Below, in pieces: positions 34,758-44,070 of a DNA stretch of 63,772 bases; within the stretch, counting starts at the first letter, position 1, and each line of letters opens with the position of its first letter. Origin of the DNA: Saprolegnia diclina VS20 (taxonomy: Eukaryota; Oomycota; Saprolegniomycetes; Saprolegniales; Saprolegniaceae); assembly GCF_000281045.1 (NCBI RefSeq), contig NW_008246127.1, forward strand, positions 211,547 through 275,318, in the 5' to 3' direction. The translations under genes were made by a program, and so were the position numbers. The notes beneath the pieces are model-generated. The model did not search any database. It was not told the origin of the DNA and saw nothing but the letters and a program-made list of their open reading frames with translations.

Positions 34758-35738
34758 ATGAGCTTGCACTCTGGCCTTGCCCACCCTGCCCACCGTGCGT
34801 GGACTGAGCCCCACATCCATGCGTCGCAGCTCATCTACCCGCTCTTCGTCACATCGCGTACGTCTGACAACCCGATCCGCGGCCTCGAGCCCAACGTCCA
34901 GTGGGGCGCGGGGCCGAGTGGCGACTTTGCGACCTTGGTGGCCCATCTACGCGGTTTGCAGGCCAAGGGCCTCCGCTCCATCATGCTCTTTGGCGTTGTC
35001 GAAGACAAGTGCGGCCATGGGCGTATGGCCGACGCCCCGGAGACGCCTGTGATCACGTGCACGCAGGCGATCCGCAAGGCGCTGCCCGACCTCCTCATTG
35101 CGTGCGACGTGTGCATGTGCGAGTATACGGACCACGGCCACTGCGGCGTGCTTCGCCGCGTGGACGACGAAGACGTCATTGACAACGACGCGTCCGTCGC
35201 GCGCCTCGCCGACATTGGCCTCGCGTACGCCCGCGCCGGCGCCCACATGCTGTGCCCGTCCGACATGATGGACAACCGGATCGGCGCGATCCGCACGTCG
35301 CTCAACGCGAACGGCTTTGCGCACGTGTCGATCATGGCGTACACGTCCAAGAAGGCGTCGTGCATGTACGCGCCATTCCGGGACGCGGTCGAGAGCACGT
35401 TCAAGGGCGACCGCAACCGGTACCAGCACCCGGTCGGCTCGACGACGCACGCGCTGCTGGCCTACGACCGCGACGTGGCCGAAGGTGCGGATACGGTCAT
35501 CGTCAAGCCGAGCTTGTTCTACGGCGACATTGTCAAGGAGCTTTCGGCCAAGCAGCTCGTGCCCGTCGCTTGCTACGTCGTCTCGGGCGAGTACAAGATG
35601 CTCTCCGACTATGGCAATGGCACCAACTCGATGGACGCGGTCGTGCGCGAGGCCCACCTGAGCCTCGTCCGCGCCGGCGCCAGCATCCTCATCACGTACT
35701 TTACACCCTTCATCCTCGATCGCTTGCACCAGTGGTAG
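34758..35738 (+). CDS. ALAD: Delta-aminolevulinic acid dehydratase (porphobilinogen synthase)
   Basis: Single exon, 326 residues. It condenses two 5-aminolevulinate molecules into porphobilinogen, the second common step of heme synthesis. The metal site is the zinc type: CDVCMCEY with the following HGHCG supplies the Cys ligands, as in animals, yeast and E. coli. Plastid enzymes have Asp-rich sites using magnesium. The two active-site lysines are visible in AYTSKKAS and VIVKPS (the latter forms the Schiff base). There is no N-terminal targeting sequence, so a cytosolic enzyme is likely. Its 3' end converges with the PSMG3 gene, whose stop is 45 bp away. Confidence 0.95.
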   Translation: MSLHSGLAHPAHRAWTEPHIHASQLIYPLFVTSRTSDNPIRGLEPNVQWGAGPSGDFATLVAHLRGLQAKGLRSIMLFGVVEDKCGHGRMADAPETPVITCTQAIRKALPDLLIACDVCMCEYTDHGHCGVLRRVDDEDVIDNDASVARLADIGLAYARAGAHMLCPSDMMDNRIGAIRTSLNANGFAHVSIMAYTSKKASCMYAPFRDAVESTFKGDRNRYQHPVGSTTHALLAYDRDVAEGADTVIVKPSLFYGDIVKELSAKQLVPVACYVVSGEYKMLSDYGNGTNSMDAVVREAHLSLVRAGASILITYFTPFILDRLHQW

Positions 35739-35783
35739 TCGACAGAGATACGCTGCAATACGAAAGTCTTGGTTGGTGTGGTG

Positions 35784-36284
35784 TTAGTGCAAGAGCTCGG
35801 CTTTGATCGTCGTCATGATCGCCTCGAACGTCGGCGCACTTCGGTCCTTGAGGCCGACGGCGGCGACAATGGCCTTGCCACGGGGCATGCTACAGAGATG
35901 CATGAGCGAGGAAGACGACGATGCGGTCGTACCCAAAATGCTCGAGGAACTGGCGGGCATACACGAGCAGAAGCGGGTCGTCGCGCTTCCCGAGGCGAAT
36001 GGCAATGTTGGCGCTCGCATTGCCGTTGAACGACTCGGTGCTCGTGGCTTCGAGCTACGATGCGAGCGTGAGCGCCGGCGATGGCATCGACCTCGACGAT
36101 GTACAATGGTGCCAAACGTGCCAAGCTGCGTCGCTGCGATGAAGAGACGGTCGCTGAACTCGGACACGATCAGCGTCGTGGCAATGCCATTGATGTCCTA
36201 GCGCCCACGCTTGCTCACGATGGCCTCGATGAGGACGCTCACCTTGGTCACTTGCTTCGTCGTCGGGTGCTGGCCGTCGGTCAT
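35784..36284 (-). CDS. PSMG3: Proteasome assembly chaperone 3
   Basis: Four small exons (36284-36243, 36197-36105, 36054-35933, 35889-35784) with introns of 45, 50 and 43 nt join in frame into exactly 120 residues, matching the roughly 122-residue human PAC3. Landmarks are SDRLFIAATQLGTFGTI near the N-terminus, RDDPLLLVYARQFLEHF in the middle and KAIVAAVGLKD near the end. The corresponding human segments read VTQFGKMGTLV, EPLIHVFAKNLV and VLLAVAVKD. The protein helps build the alpha ring of the 20S proteasome, usually as a heterodimer with PAC4. No single reading frame longer than one exon shows the gene, so a frame-only search would miss it. Splice sites are inferred from frame and family alignment. 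Confidence 0.85.
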
Positions 36285-36742
36285 CTTGGCACCAAAATGG
36301 GATCTACCTCTTACAATGCATACGACCAGATGATTGCCGGTCACAATGAACTGTCAAATTTAATACACGTAAAGTTGTCCCAACAAAACTGGAAAACCGT
36401 GCACAGTAGCCTGATAGTACAGTAGGCCGATTGTGGTACATATGACAATCGCGTGTCCCTCTTCCTGAGCAAATACAGTATACGAAGAGCGCGAAACACT
36501 GGATTATTCGAGTTTAATCCCGACCATGGGGGTAGGGTAAAGTTGATCGTGGTTGTTGACATTTCGATAATATACGTTTGGGTAGGTGTTTCGATCGGGG
36601 TTGCTACTGTCGTCGTCTACTTGCACTGTGTGTTGTGGAAATACGGAAAAATGAAAAAAAGCTATGGCGCCGGCGACAGCAATTCCACAAGCGGTGCGCG
36701 CACCAGAATCTGGCGGTGCATTTGGCTCCACGCGCGCACAAT
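36285..36742. other. Intergenic region
   Basis: About 460 bp between the PSMG3 start and the poly(A) polymerase stop, both minus. No gene or clear motif is seen. Confidence 0.35.
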
Positions 36743-38800
36743 CTAGTTCAGAGTCGAGTCAACTCGCCGACGAGACCCAGTTCGTCGCACCTCGTGGATA
36801 CGGAACGAGTTGCCGAGCACGCGATGCGTCGCGAGCGGATCCACAATGTGCGCGTGGACCGCAAAGCTCGTGTCGCCGGCCACGTCATTGAGGGCAAAGT
36901 ACTCGCCGCCGTTGGCGATGCTCACGCCATACGCGGCAAACTCAAAGCTTATGTGCTGCTCGAGAAACGTGAGCAGTAGCATGCCAATCGTGCCTTGCCA
37001 GACGACCGCATCTACGCATTCGTCATAGACCATCCCGACGATACGAAAGATGCACCATGGCGGAAGAAGGTGTAGAGCGTGTTGGGCTGTCGCGGTAGCT
37101 CGGGCGTCGGTGGCTCCGTGTGGGACACGTGTACGTCGCCAAAACACTAGACACCGAGCATGCGCATCACCATCCTCACGTTACTTTTGTGCATACTTGG
37201 AGGAACCGAATGATGAGTACGACGAGCGCATACGACGAGAGACCGCCTGAGAACGCACAGCAGAGGCCTATGTCGGTCCGAATGAAGATGATCCAAGCGC
37301 CATGAAGAAGACAGGGGGTGTACCGTTGGCTTTGAGGTGCGCCTTGAGCACCAGCGCCAGTGGCCGCAGCGCGGGCATGTACTCGGCGAACTTTTTCACG
37401 AGGTCCCGCGACGCCAGCCCCGAGTGGCCCGCCGAATGAGCGACGCTAAGGTCTATGGGCACCGAGGCGTCGCCGAGCTGGAAGACGAGCTTGAGCACGG
37501 GAATGCTCGCGGCTTCGAGAAGCTCGACGTCCACAACGTTTGCCTGGTCGCGCACCGCCGCGTGGACCTCGCGGAGCATCGAAATCGGCGACAGGCCGTG
37601 ATGGGCTTCTGGCACGACGATGACGCAGTCGAGGTCACTCCCAGGAAGCGCGAGCTGCGTGCAAAGGGACCCGTACACATCAATGAACGCATAAGCCCAG
37701 AGCGCGACCACGGACCGGTTCAAGTACTGCAGCGCTTTGCAGTAGGCTTGGCCCATCGCCGCCATCTCGTTGTCGACAGCAGCGACAAACGCTTCAATCT
37801 CGTCCGAGGCCCACCTACGCGATGCTATGAGATCGGTGGAGCGCTACATCTTGGTTGCACATGATGGTTGAGTGTGCAGAGTACGGAGGATCTGGCTCCA
37901 CTGACGCAGTCGAGCTGCTTGTGCGATCGCGAGATGCCAGCGGAGGCGTTGTCGGTGTATTGTTGTCGCTTCGCGTATGGCTCGTCGACTTCTTCTTCCG
38001 CGACGCGCACGGTGACCGTACTTTCTCGGGTCCTGACGCACTACTGGGCTGGACGGCGTGGCGAAAATCCGTCTTGGACGGAGTCGAGAGCTCATATGAC
38101 GGCGGCTTGGCGCCCGACTTGCGCGAGCTTTTCGGCGGTCCCTTCTTGTCGCGATGGGTCGTCACGGGGGCTGATGTATCGACGGGCGAGCTACATATGA
38201 CTCCATCAGTATGCTGTGCGGCTGCCGTGAGCCGTACGGGCGTGGACGTTGCATGGGCGCTGCGACGACGATGGGCGGTGAGCTTTTTGGCCCTGTCAAT
38301 GGGCTCAATGAGGCGTGACATAATTGCTGGGAGCCTCCACGCTCGTGCTTTGTCTTGGTACATGTTTCGTTGCCGAGCTTGCGCCTACGCACCGACCTGA
38401 TGCAGTGACCGCCTCTGGCTCGTACCGGTACACCAAGCGCGGACTCGGCGCCATCGGGCTCGAGAGCTTCTGTGCTACGTCACGCGCACTGCCGTCGACG
38501 CCACGCCGGCGGCTACCTTCTTTGGCGTTGTTGTTGTTGTTGTTGTTGTCCCGTCGACCCAAGGTCGGGTCGGGCGTGTGGGCCTTGCACTGCAGCGTGG
38601 CTACCATAGCTATCGGCGCGGTTCGGATGAGGAGCAGTCGGTGAGGTCGACGAGGTCAAGCGCGCGTCCGTGGGATGCTCGGGCGGTGCTAGGGTCGGCG
38701 CTGGCGCGTCTCGTGATCGCTTCCGTCCTTCGGCGGCTGCAAGCTTTTGTGCTCCGCTGCTCGCAACGGATTCAACCGGATACTGCGGCTGGCCTCCCAT
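36743..38800 (-). CDS. TRF4/Cid1-type non-canonical poly(A) polymerase
   Basis: Seven exons (38800-38517, 38474-38426, 38384-37885, 37814-37324, 37246-37197, 37146-37056, 37011-36743) give about 577 residues in one frame. The nucleotidyltransferase core begins PPWASDEIEAF, carries YGS followed by PGSDLDCVIV (the metal-binding Asp pair) and VPIDLSV (third Asp), then ALVLKAHLK and GGLSSYALVVLI. The PAP-associated domain shows GTIGMLLLTFLE, then GGEYFALND and HIVDPLATHRVLGNSFRIHEV. This is the TRF4/5 (PAPD5) layout, enzymes that add short oligo(A) tails to nuclear RNAs for exosome decay. The N-terminal 280 residues are low complexity, with seven consecutive Gln (CAA) codons at 38528-38548 and a basic KKK stretch. 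Two introns (70 and 77 nt) are longer than the local norm. The first two exons are the least certain. Confidence 0.83.
38528..38548 (-). repeat. Seven CAA codons (polyglutamine) in TRF4-like N-terminus
   Basis: A perfect trinucleotide run of seven units reads CAA in the gene frame and encodes seven Gln residues. It lies near the 3' end of the first exon and is a candidate length-variable site. Confidence 0.8.
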
Positions 38801-39521
38801 TCCTTCCTTGATTTTTGACTTGCTGTTTGTATGTTATCCGGAGCCTAGGCCTGTAACCTCCAAAATGAAACTGTCGACCTTGCCGCGCTGCCTCGGCTGC
38901 TACAGGCGTCATGCTGCAGCCGGAAGGCTGTCCTTGCGCAAGTACATGGCTGCATATATCTGTCTATGGGCCTGTTGATGGCACAGGCCATGCGTGCCGT
39001 GATCGTCTGGGAGCGCTTACGAGCACGGACCTTTCGGCGCCATCGCAAGTGCTCGATGAGCCATCCACATGCGTTTAGCCCTTTGCACAGGCCAAATGAG
39101 CACCGTCAATGCAGTGGTGGTGGTCATAGGGTCACCATTAGGCTGGGTGAGGCCTTGGAACGAACGCCACGGTGGGCTAAATGGCCGATTTGTTGCAGCT
39201 TTCGCCTCATCGCCAGCCTGGACCGTCTAGCATTTCGATAGTACTACATCGCTGGACATTGCATCGGCTAGCTGCCAGTACAATTGGACGCGGGCGATGA
39301 GCTGCAGCGTGGCTGGTGCCCTCGGCGGCGGCCTTGCGCATTCGCATTTCTTGTGGCAATGACGCATCGACCACTCAAAATGCACTTGGGCAGCGTATTT
39401 TAATGCGATAAAAATACGATTAATCTACGTATTTGTAGCAAATCGCAAAGCGATGTAATAAAATATGGTCGCCGGCTGGCGTCATCTGGCTGGTCATTTC
39501 AGATTGTGGCCAGGAAGCAGC
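38801..39521. other. Intergenic region (divergent promoters)
   Basis: About 720 bp between the divergent starts of the poly(A) polymerase and TrpRS. I see no gene in it. AT-rich words occur near 39405-39465, just upstream of the TrpRS start. Confidence 0.4.
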
Positions 39522-41099
39522 ATGGACGTCGACTCGATTGTAGCTGCGATCGTCGCCAAGGGCAACGAGGTGCGTGACCTCAAGGCGAAGAAGGAAGACT
39601 TCAAGGGCCAGGTGGCCGACCTCGTTACGCTCAAGAAGCAGTACAAGGACTTGACCGGCAACGACTACCAGCCGCCGGCCGCTCCGAAGGCGCCCAAGGC
39701 CGAAGCACCCCAGGCCGAGAATGCCGCCGAGGGTGGCAAGTCCAAGAGCCAGCTCAAGAAGGAGAAGAAGCTTGCGGAGAAGGCGGCGCAGCCCAAGGAC
39801 ACCAAGCCCAAGGCCGCCAAGGCTGCCAAGCCGGCCAAGCCGTCGGTGACGGGCCGCCCGACCGAGGCGAGCGCCGCGCCGGTCGACACGGACTTGCTGT
39901 TGCGCCAGGCCAAGTATGCGCACTACACGGCGATCAACGGCGACGCGAACGCGCAAAAGGTGACGCCGTGGGACGTCGAGGCCGAGGGCGGCGTCGACTA
40001 CGACAAGCTCATCGACACGTTCGGCACGTCGCAGCTGACGCAGGACCTTGTCGCGCGCATTGAGAAGCTCACGGGCGTGCGTGCGCACCGGTATCTGCGC
40101 CGCGGCTACTTTTTCTCGCACCGCGAACTCCACGAAATCCTGGATCATTACGAGAAGGGCAACAAGTTTTACCTCTACACGGGTCGCGGGCCGTCGTCCG
40201 GGTCCTTGCACATGGGCCACTTGATCCCGTTCACGTTCACGGCGTGGCTCCAAAAGGTGTTTGACGTGCCGCTCGTGATCCAGCTCACCGACGACGAAAA
40301 GTACCTCTTCAAGGAACAGACGTTGGCCGAGTCGGACTTTATGGCGAACGAGAACGCCAAGGACATTATCGCGTGCGGCTTTGACCCGACCAAGACGTTC
40401 ATCTTCAAGAACTCGGACTACATTGGCACGCTGTACCCTGAAGTGCTCAAGATCCAAAAGTGCGTCACGTACAACCAAGTGCGTGGTATCTTTGGCTTTA
40501 CGGGCTCGGACAACATTGGCAAGTCGTCGTTTCCTGCGATCCAGGCCGCGCCGTCGTTCCCGCAGTGCTTTCCGGTGCCGTTTGGCGGCCGCACGGACCT
40601 GCGCTGCTTGATCCCGTGCGCGATCGACCAGGACCCGTACTTCCGCATGACGCGCGACGTGGCGCCTCGCATCGGGTACGCCAAGCCGGCGCTGATCCTC
40701 TCCAAGTTCTTCCCGGCGCTCGAAGGTGCGACCACCAAGATGAGCTCGAGCGGCCCGTCGCCGACGATCTTTGTGTCCGACTCGGCCGCCGATGTGGCCG
40801 ACAAGATCCGCCGGTACGCGTTTAGCGGCGGCGGCGAGACCAAGGCCGACCATGAAAAGTACGGCGCAAACTTGGACGTGGACATTCCGTACCAGTACTT
40901 GACGTTCCTTCTCGAGAACGACGCCGAGCTCGCGGTGATCGCAAAGGAGTACGGCGAGGGCCGCATGATGTCGGGCCAGGTCAAGGACAAGCTCATCGAG
41001 ATCATCGTCGCGTCGAACGCCGATTTCCAGGCCAAGCGCGCGGCCATCACCGACGAGCAGGTGCGCCACTTCATGACGGTGCGCCCGCTCGCGTTTTAG
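39522..41099 (+). CDS. WARS1: Cytosolic tryptophan-tRNA ligase with WHEP domain
   Basis: Single exon, 525 residues from the ATG at 39522; an in-frame ATG 57 nt upstream adds residues of unlikely coding style. Residues 1-50 form a WHEP-type helical hairpin (IVAAIVAKGNEVRDLKAKK and so on), a tRNA- or protein-binding appendage of several eukaryotic synthetases. A Lys/Ala-rich linker follows. The class I catalytic core carries RGPSSGSLHMGHL (the HIGH-type motif) and TTKMSSSGPSP (the KMSKS-type motif), with the eukaryotic TrpRS sequence IDQDPYFRMTRD between them. The enzyme charges tRNA-Trp in the cytosol. A downstream start at the core could not keep the WHEP domain, so the given start is well supported. 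Confidence 0.95.
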   Translation: MDVDSIVAAIVAKGNEVRDLKAKKEDFKGQVADLVTLKKQYKDLTGNDYQPPAAPKAPKAEAPQAENAAEGGKSKSQLKKEKKLAEKAAQPKDTKPKAAKAAKPAKPSVTGRPTEASAAPVDTDLLLRQAKYAHYTAINGDANAQKVTPWDVEAEGGVDYDKLIDTFGTSQLTQDLVARIEKLTGVRAHRYLRRGYFFSHRELHEILDHYEKGNKFYLYTGRGPSSGSLHMGHLIPFTFTAWLQKVFDVPLVIQLTDDEKYLFKEQTLAESDFMANENAKDIIACGFDPTKTFIFKNSDYIGTLYPEVLKIQKCVTYNQVRGIFGFTGSDNIGKSSFPAIQAAPSFPQCFPVPFGGRTDLRCLIPCAIDQDPYFRMTRDVAPRIGYAKPALILSKFFPALEGATTKMSSSGPSPTIFVSDSAADVADKIRRYAFSGGGETKADHEKYGANLDVDIPYQYLTFLLENDAELAVIAKEYGEGRMMSGQVKDKLIEIIVASNADFQAKRAAITDEQVRHFMTVRPLAF

Positions 41100-41848
41100 A
41101 CAGGAGCGCAAATAAGATGCATCCATCGGTTGCTACTTCTCTGCTTCTGTGTCGAAATCGCATACTATAAGCTTGCACAATGCGGCGCCTGGAGGCCGTC
41201 GAGAGAGCTTAAACAGACATGTCGTTGCCATTAGCTTGAGGTCAAGGTCGAGGACAAGGGGCTTGCGACCCGCTCCATTTCCAGCGGCGTGGCGACCAAT
41301 GAAGGCGACTACCCCGCCACAATTCGATGACCTTTTCTGACGTTTATCTTTGCTACACTGCTTCGCTACATGAGGGTATATGCCTGCTGATTATAGAGAT
41401 CCTTGGTGTGATGATCACATTGCTCGTGCGCTGCTATCGTTTGGCTGCCGTGTTGCGGTCGCCCTGATGGTGATTGATGGCGTCGCGGACCTCATGCGAT
41501 AATGTAGCATAGGAATCTGATTCGTATTATAAATACGTCACGGGTTGTACGATGGAGGACGTTGCATATCTATCGAGACAGCGTTGGCAAGAAGAGACTC
41601 CTGCATCGCTACAACACCGGTCGTCGGCGCTTGTTCTGTATGTTACAACATCGCATCGAGCAACGTCGGAGGGCCTTCCTCACTACAACGCCTCGGTGGC
41701 TCGACAGGTCTCGGAAATCGTCTTCGCAAGGACGTCACTGTTGTCCAGCGTACTACCAAAGCGGTCAGGCGCGACGCTTTGGTAGTACGCTGGACAACAG
41801 GGACGTGCTTGTGAAACGATCAGACGGGTCGAACGCGTGCTCGCGTAT
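41100..41848. other. Intergenic region with strong hairpin
   Basis: Between TrpRS and the first ARF gene. All three forward frames are open for part of 41545-41970, which is a by-product of the inverted repeat at 41738-41800. No gene is supported. Confidence 0.5.
41738..41800. repeat. Perfect 26-bp inverted repeat with 11-nt loop
   Basis: The left arm 41738-41763 is the exact reverse complement of the right arm 41775-41800, with an 11-nt spacer. Flanking bases extend pairing imperfectly through an acgtc core on each side. The hairpin lies 123 bp upstream of the first ARF start and 48 bp upstream of its composite promoter element. There is no T-rich tail. It could be a cruciform, a structured transcript or a remnant of a small foldback element. 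Confidence 0.85.
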
Positions 41849-41874
41849 GATTGGCTACCTCAACATGACGTGGC
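41849..41874 (+). promoter_or_regulatory. ARF-cluster composite element (locus 1)
   Basis: GATTGG (inverted CCAAT box), exactly 11 nt, then TGACGTGGC (CRE/bZIP-type core). It ends 48 nt before the ATG of the first ARF gene. The same layout precedes all five loci of the cluster. Confidence 0.7.
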
Positions 41875-41922
41875 ACGACGTGGCGCAATCTACAGATTGG
41901 AGAGAGCGCACTTGCGTTTTCG

Positions 41923-42492
41923 ATGGGTCTCGTCTACTCGCACGTGTGGCGACTTTTCGCGCCAAATAAAAAGACGCGGTTGGTCATGCTGGGCCTCGAC
42001 GCCGCCGGTAAAACCACACTCCTCTACCAGCTCCAGCGCACGCTTCACCCGACTCAGGACAGCAGCACTACGGCGCCAATCACGACAATTTCAACAATTG
42101 GCTTCAACGTCGAGCGGTTCGAATTCCAAGGCCTCGAGTGTACGTTGTGGGACGTCGGTGGCAACTACCGCCTCTCGTCGATCGTGCGTCACTACTACGA
42201 AGGCGCCGACGCGATCCTGTTTGTCGTCGACACCAGTGACCGTGCGCGCATGGACTCGGCGTGCGACCATCTTGCCATCATTTTAGCGTCCGATACGCTC
42301 CGAGACGCGGTCCTTCTTGTCTACGCCAACAAACAAGACCTTGCGCAGGCCATGAGTATAGCCGACGTGACCGAGGCGCTCCAACTGCGCTTCATTCGTC
42401 AGCGGTGGTTTGTCCAAGCGTGCTGCGCGACAAGTGGTGACGGCCTTTGCGATGGTCTTCATTGGCTCGCGACAGCACTTGCTCAACCGTAA
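41923..42492 (+). CDS. ARF-family small GTPase with DVGGN switch II (locus 1)
   Basis: Single exon, 189 residues. It starts MGLVYS, so Gly2 is available for myristoylation as in ARF proteins. The P-loop GLDAAGKTT and the guanine-specificity motif NKQD are intact. Switch II reads WDVGGN instead of WDVGGQ, so the Gln equivalent to human ARF1 Gln71, needed for GAP-assisted GTP hydrolysis, is Asn. An insertion of about eight residues rich in Ser and Thr sits before switch I, where IPTIGF reads ISTIGF. The C-terminal [14 protein letters not shown] block is typical of ARFs. I expect membrane-traffic or membrane-associated signalling with slowed hydrolysis, but that is inference. It carries the shared composite promoter element. 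Confidence 0.88.
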   Translation: MGLVYSHVWRLFAPNKKTRLVMLGLDAAGKTTLLYQLQRTLHPTQDSSTTAPITTISTIGFNVERFEFQGLECTLWDVGGNYRLSSIVRHYYEGADAILFVVDTSDRARMDSACDHLAIILASDTLRDAVLLVYANKQDLAQAMSIADVTEALQLRFIRQRWFVQACCATSGDGLCDGLHWLATALAQP

Positions 42493-42644
42493 TGGAATAC
42501 ACGAGGTGCACTCCTTTTCACATGTCGCCGCCAACCACCATGACAACAGAGACTCGTGCTTTCGACCACTTCAATTCATATTTTGACTTGTTCCAAATGC
42601 TATCGCTGGAGAGAAGACGCTAAGTACTTTGACGCGCTGGCTTT

Positions 42645-42670
42645 GATTGGCTCACATCGCATGACGTGGC
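42645..42670 (+). promoter_or_regulatory. ARF-cluster composite element (locus 2, pseudogene)
   Basis: GATTGG, 11 nt, TGACGTGGC, ending 79 nt before the ATG of the decayed ARF copy. The element is intact although the gene is not. Confidence 0.65.
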
Positions 42671-42749
42671 ACGACGACGAAATAGTAGCCTGGATGGTTC
42701 ACCAACACAACGCCCTTGACCTCCAAGCGCACCTTCCAAACCGATCGCC

Positions 42750-43153
42750 ATGGGCTGTCGACTCTCGTTCTACGTGCGACTTCGCTGGTTACTTGGCCAC
42801 AAGATGCAGCTCCTCCTTCTAAGCCTCGACTCGGTGGGCAAGAACACAAGCCTCTACAAACTCGAACTCGGCGACGTCGTCACAACGCGGATCCGTATTG
42901 GCTTCAACGTCGAGAGTCTCGATATTCCGGGTCTCTCCTGCATATCGTGGGATGTCGCAGGCCCTATAATGTCCCTTCGCCAGTTCTACTCGTCGACGGT
43001 GCACAAAGCCAGCGCGCTCGTGCTTATCTTGACGCCAGCGATACGTCGCGTATCGACGAAGCACGCTGTGAGCTAAACACGCTCTTGGCATCAAACGAGC
43101 TGCAAGACGCCATTCTGCTCATCTATGCCAACAAGCAGGATTGTCCGCAGTAG
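42750..43153 (+). pseudogene. Decayed ARF-family gene (locus 2)
   Basis: The ATG at 42750 opens a frame similar to the locus 4 protein (LSLDSVGKNTSLYKLELGDVVTT, with GFNVES and SWDVAG). The P-loop Lys is kept, but the following Thr is displaced and switch II lacks GGQ. After about 42980 similarity moves to another frame (ARAYLDASDTSRIDEARCELN, then LIYANKQD) and ends at a stop soon after NKQD, so the C-terminal helix is absent. At least one frameshift and a premature end show it is broken. It seems to derive from a locus 4-like copy, because the KLELGDVVTT stretch is nearly the same. Confidence 0.8.
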
Positions 43154-43367
43154 CGCCGCCCGTGGCAGGTACAGGCATCCTGACAGGTGTTGGACTCCAG
43201 GATGGTCTCGATTGGTGGATCGTCTCGACGACGGTGCTGTGGTGTTTCGCAATATGAGGAGGCTTGCCATGCACAGTGCTCGAGCTCGTGACGTTAGTGC
43301 TCACTCGTACGAAAATGCAACGTGGCTGTGTGGATGCCATGATCGGTGCGTAGCGCAACGAGTGGTT

Positions 43368-43456
<89 letters not shown>
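43368..43456. repeat. GATA tetranucleotide microsatellite
   Basis: About 22 uninterrupted units of GATA. Such runs vary in length and may cause assembly trouble; the assembly gap lies about 370 bp downstream. Confidence 0.95.
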
Positions 43457-43457
<1 letters not shown>

Positions 43458-43727
43458 AGACGGGATGGTTGATTGATTAATTGATTAAGTTAATGGAAGT
43501 TAAATAAAGGTTGAATGTCGTCGTGGTGCCCGGGACCGGGCGGGCGCTTGGCGAGTCCGTCGCGCGACTGGATCGTCGCCTGGCCCGTTTGGGATGGTCA
43601 GGTGTTTGGTGTCAACTTGAAAAACAGAAGTGTGGCTGCGTTGCTGTGAGCCGTTGGAGAGGTTTTCTTCTTCTTCTGTCTAGCTTCTCTGGTCGGGCAA
43701 GTCGAGCGTCAGCTGCGATTTGCTAAC

Positions 43728-44017
43728 GCTGTCCAATGGAACACGCTCTGATCAGATCGCCGCGCATTCTCGTCTTCCAGCACGCAACTCGATTTGTGGA
43801 GGCGGTCGTACGGCTTGAACCANNNNNNNNNNNNNNNNNNNNNNNNNNNNNNNNNNNNNNNNNNNNNNNNNNNNNNNNNNNNNNNNNNNNNNNNNNNNNN
43901 NNNNNNNNNNNNNNNNNNNNNNGCTGTCCAATGGAACACGCTCTGATCAGATCGCCGCGCATTCTCGTCTTCCAGCACGCAACTCGATTTGTGGAGGCAG
44001 TCGTACGGCTTGAACCA
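43728..44017. other. Assembly gap (100 N at 43823-43922) with duplicated flanks
   Basis: The 95 bases before the gap (43728-43822) and the 95 bases after it (43923-44017) are the same sequence in the same orientation with one mismatch. A gap of exactly 100 N is a conventional placeholder. Overlapping contig ends that were not merged would give this pattern, as would a true tandem repeat. Frames crossing the gap are not interpretable. Confidence 0.9.
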
Positions 44018-44070
44018 AGCAAGAAGCTTACCCAGTGCGCCAGTGTCGAACGCCAAGGCCTATGACGTGC

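Noticed and set aside
39420-41126. 568-codon minus frame opposite TrpRS
   Set aside because: It is the antisense shadow of the TrpRS exon, composed mainly of Arg, Val, Leu and Ala as expected from the strong codon bias of the sense strand.
41849-41874. Composite element as a classical mammalian ER-stress element
   Set aside because: That element is CCAAT-N9-CCACG; here the boxes are in the reverse relative order and the spacing differs, so only the box identities are similar.
41545-41970. Overlapping open frames in all three plus frames
   Set aside because: They arise around a perfect inverted repeat and GC-rich flanks and overlap the ARF start in the wrong frame.
43736-44065. Open frames running through the 100 N
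   Set aside because: They pass through unknown sequence and a duplicated flank, so they carry no coding evidence.
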